From JARROD01 sp037384225 (GTDB taxonomy: Bacteria > Pseudomonadota > Gammaproteobacteria > Pseudomonadales > Cellvibrionaceae): DNA of 14,971 nt. The notes under the pieces were generated by a model. The model was not told where the DNA came from. It made no database searches and saw only the letters and a program-made list of their open reading frames with translations. Numbering within the stretch: position 1 is the first letter of the stretch; every line of letters starts with the position of its first letter. Position numbers and translations under genes: made by a program. Below are positions 14,180-14,971 of the stretch, in pieces. The stretch covers positions 1-14,971 of the forward strand of contig JARROD010000121.1 in NCBI GenBank assembly GCA_037384225.1. The letters run 5' to 3'.

Positions 14180-14971
14180 TAAAGGCAAGCCTGACCAATC
14201 TTACCCTGGGCATTTTCGATATCGGTATACTCACCGGTGACAAAACTCCGTCTCAGGCGATTCGCGAAAGCCTGGCCCTGGCCCGGGCGGGGGAAGCCAT
14301 GGGCTATCGGCGCTATTGGCTGGGCGAACATCACGAACAGCACTATGCCTGGGTTAAACCCGGGTTCATGATTCCGCTGCTGGCCGCCCACACCCAGCGG
14401 CTGCGCCTTGGCACCCCCGCCACCCTGTTGTGCCTTTACAACCCCCTGCAGATCGCCGAAGAGATACACACCCTGGAGGCGATGTTTCCCGGGCGCATCG
14501 ATTACGGCGTCTGCTCGGCCGCGCCCAGCGACGATGAACTGCGCGCGGCATTGTGGGGAGCAACGACTTCAATGCGGGAAGTGTCGCAATCCTTTGGGGA
14601 GAAAGTGGCGCTGCTGCTGGCGTATCTGCGGCGCGACTTCGTCCCCGGGCACCGGTTTGAACACGGCCCTACGCCACTGCTGGACCGGGTCGGACCGCTG
14701 TGGATGATGGGCACCGGAGCAGGCAGTGCGCAATTGGCGGCGGAATTCGGCACAGGTTTTTCGTATTCGCTGTTTCATAAACACAGCCGGGAAGATCCCG
14801 CCGTTGCGGTGATCTATACGGATCGATTCGGCGTTGGCGCGCGCGATAAAATCTCCGCCGGCGCCGAACCGGAAATGCCGTCGCTAAACCTCGCCGTTTC
14901 CCTGATCTGCGCGGAAACGGAGCGGGAGGCATTGCAACAGAAAAACTGGGTGGAAAACGCCCAGTCGGAGT
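14176..14971 (+). CDS. Luciferase-like flavin-dependent monooxygenase (LLM), 3' end outside window
   Basis: Translation from ATG 14176, which overlaps the previous stop as ATGA, gives 265 residues with no stop before the window ends. The family usually has about 330-360 residues, so perhaps 70-90 are missing. Recognisable LLM-class motifs are LGIFDIG (11-17), the GYRRYWLGEHHEQHY segment (43-57, with E51-H52-H53), RLRLGT (75-80), NPLQIAEEIHTLEAMFPGRIDYGV (89-112, key residues N89, P90, E95-E96, P105-G106-R107) and a WMMGTGAGSAQLAAEFGTGF segment near the centre. Such enzymes use reduced FMN and oxygen, and members in NRPS and polyketide clusters hydroxylate or oxidatively modify intermediates. 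The usual GxGxGPG-type turn after GRID is replaced by GVCSAAP. A weak AGG lies 7 bases before the start; coupling to the PLP gene is likely. Substrate is unknown. Confidence 0.88.
   Translation, partial: MIKASLTNLTLGIFDIGILTGDKTPSQAIRESLALARAGEAMGYRRYWLGEHHEQHYAWVKPGFMIPLLAAHTQRLRLGTPATLLCLYNPLQIAEEIHTLEAMFPGRIDYGVCSAAPSDDELRAALWGATTSMREVSQSFGEKVALLLAYLRRDFVPGHRFEHGPTPLLDRVGPLWMMGTGAGSAQLAAEFGTGFSYSLFHKHSREDPAVAVIYTDRFGVGARDKISAGAEPEMPSLNLAVSLICAETEREALQQKNWVENAQSE

Overview
The window is one GC-rich, densely packed, all-plus-strand block of secondary-metabolite genes: part of a non-ribosomal peptide synthetase (NRPS) cluster with tailoring enzymes. Nothing in it fixes the host species. Gene style (SyrP-like dioxygenase, E-domain-terminated synthetase, Shine-Dalgarno sites, GC-rich codon use) fits a proteobacterium, probably a gammaproteobacterium, but this is inference. 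No tRNA, rRNA, CRISPR, mobile element, convincing promoter or terminator was seen. There is no gene-free stretch over 300 bases; the largest gaps are about 40-50 bases (2952-2991 and 7120-7166), so the block probably behaves as one operon. Both window edges cut or may cut genes.

Layout: (1) 2-1891, an NRPS piece with a carrier (T) domain and an epimerization (E) domain, followed by a repeat-bearing tail that looks like a docking segment; its frame is open to the left edge. (2) 1863-2951, an Fe(II)/2-oxoglutarate dioxygenase of the SyrP/TauD type. (3) 2992-7119, a release module C*-A-T-TE, whose N-terminal condensation-like domain lacks the HHxxxDG motif and whose A-domain code reads DAWQFGLIDK (glutamine). 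(4) 7167-11868, a C-A-T-C synthetase broken near 9856 by an apparent out-of-frame loss of about 53 bases in the A domain. (5) 11840-13096, a protein of unrecognised family with faint kinase-like motifs. (6) 13115-14179, a fold-type II PLP enzyme of the ACC deaminase/D-cysteine desulfhydrase group with altered active-site loops. (7) 14176 to the right edge, a luciferase-like flavin monooxygenase, 3' truncated by the window.

How they could work together (inference): the T-E protein hands a D-configured intermediate to the N-terminal C domain of protein 4, whose start resembles known acceptor ends that follow E-terminated synthetases. Protein 4 ends in an intact C domain with no A-T after it, while protein 3 carries A-T-TE behind a C domain that looks catalytically dead. 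The simplest reading is that the last C domain of protein 4 acts in trans on the Gln-loaded carrier of protein 3, whose thioesterase then releases the product. The dioxygenase would hydroxylate a carrier-bound residue, with Gln the nearest candidate. The last three genes would supply or modify an unusual building block. The break in gene 4 means the pathway in this strain is either newly disabled or the sequence has an error at that point.
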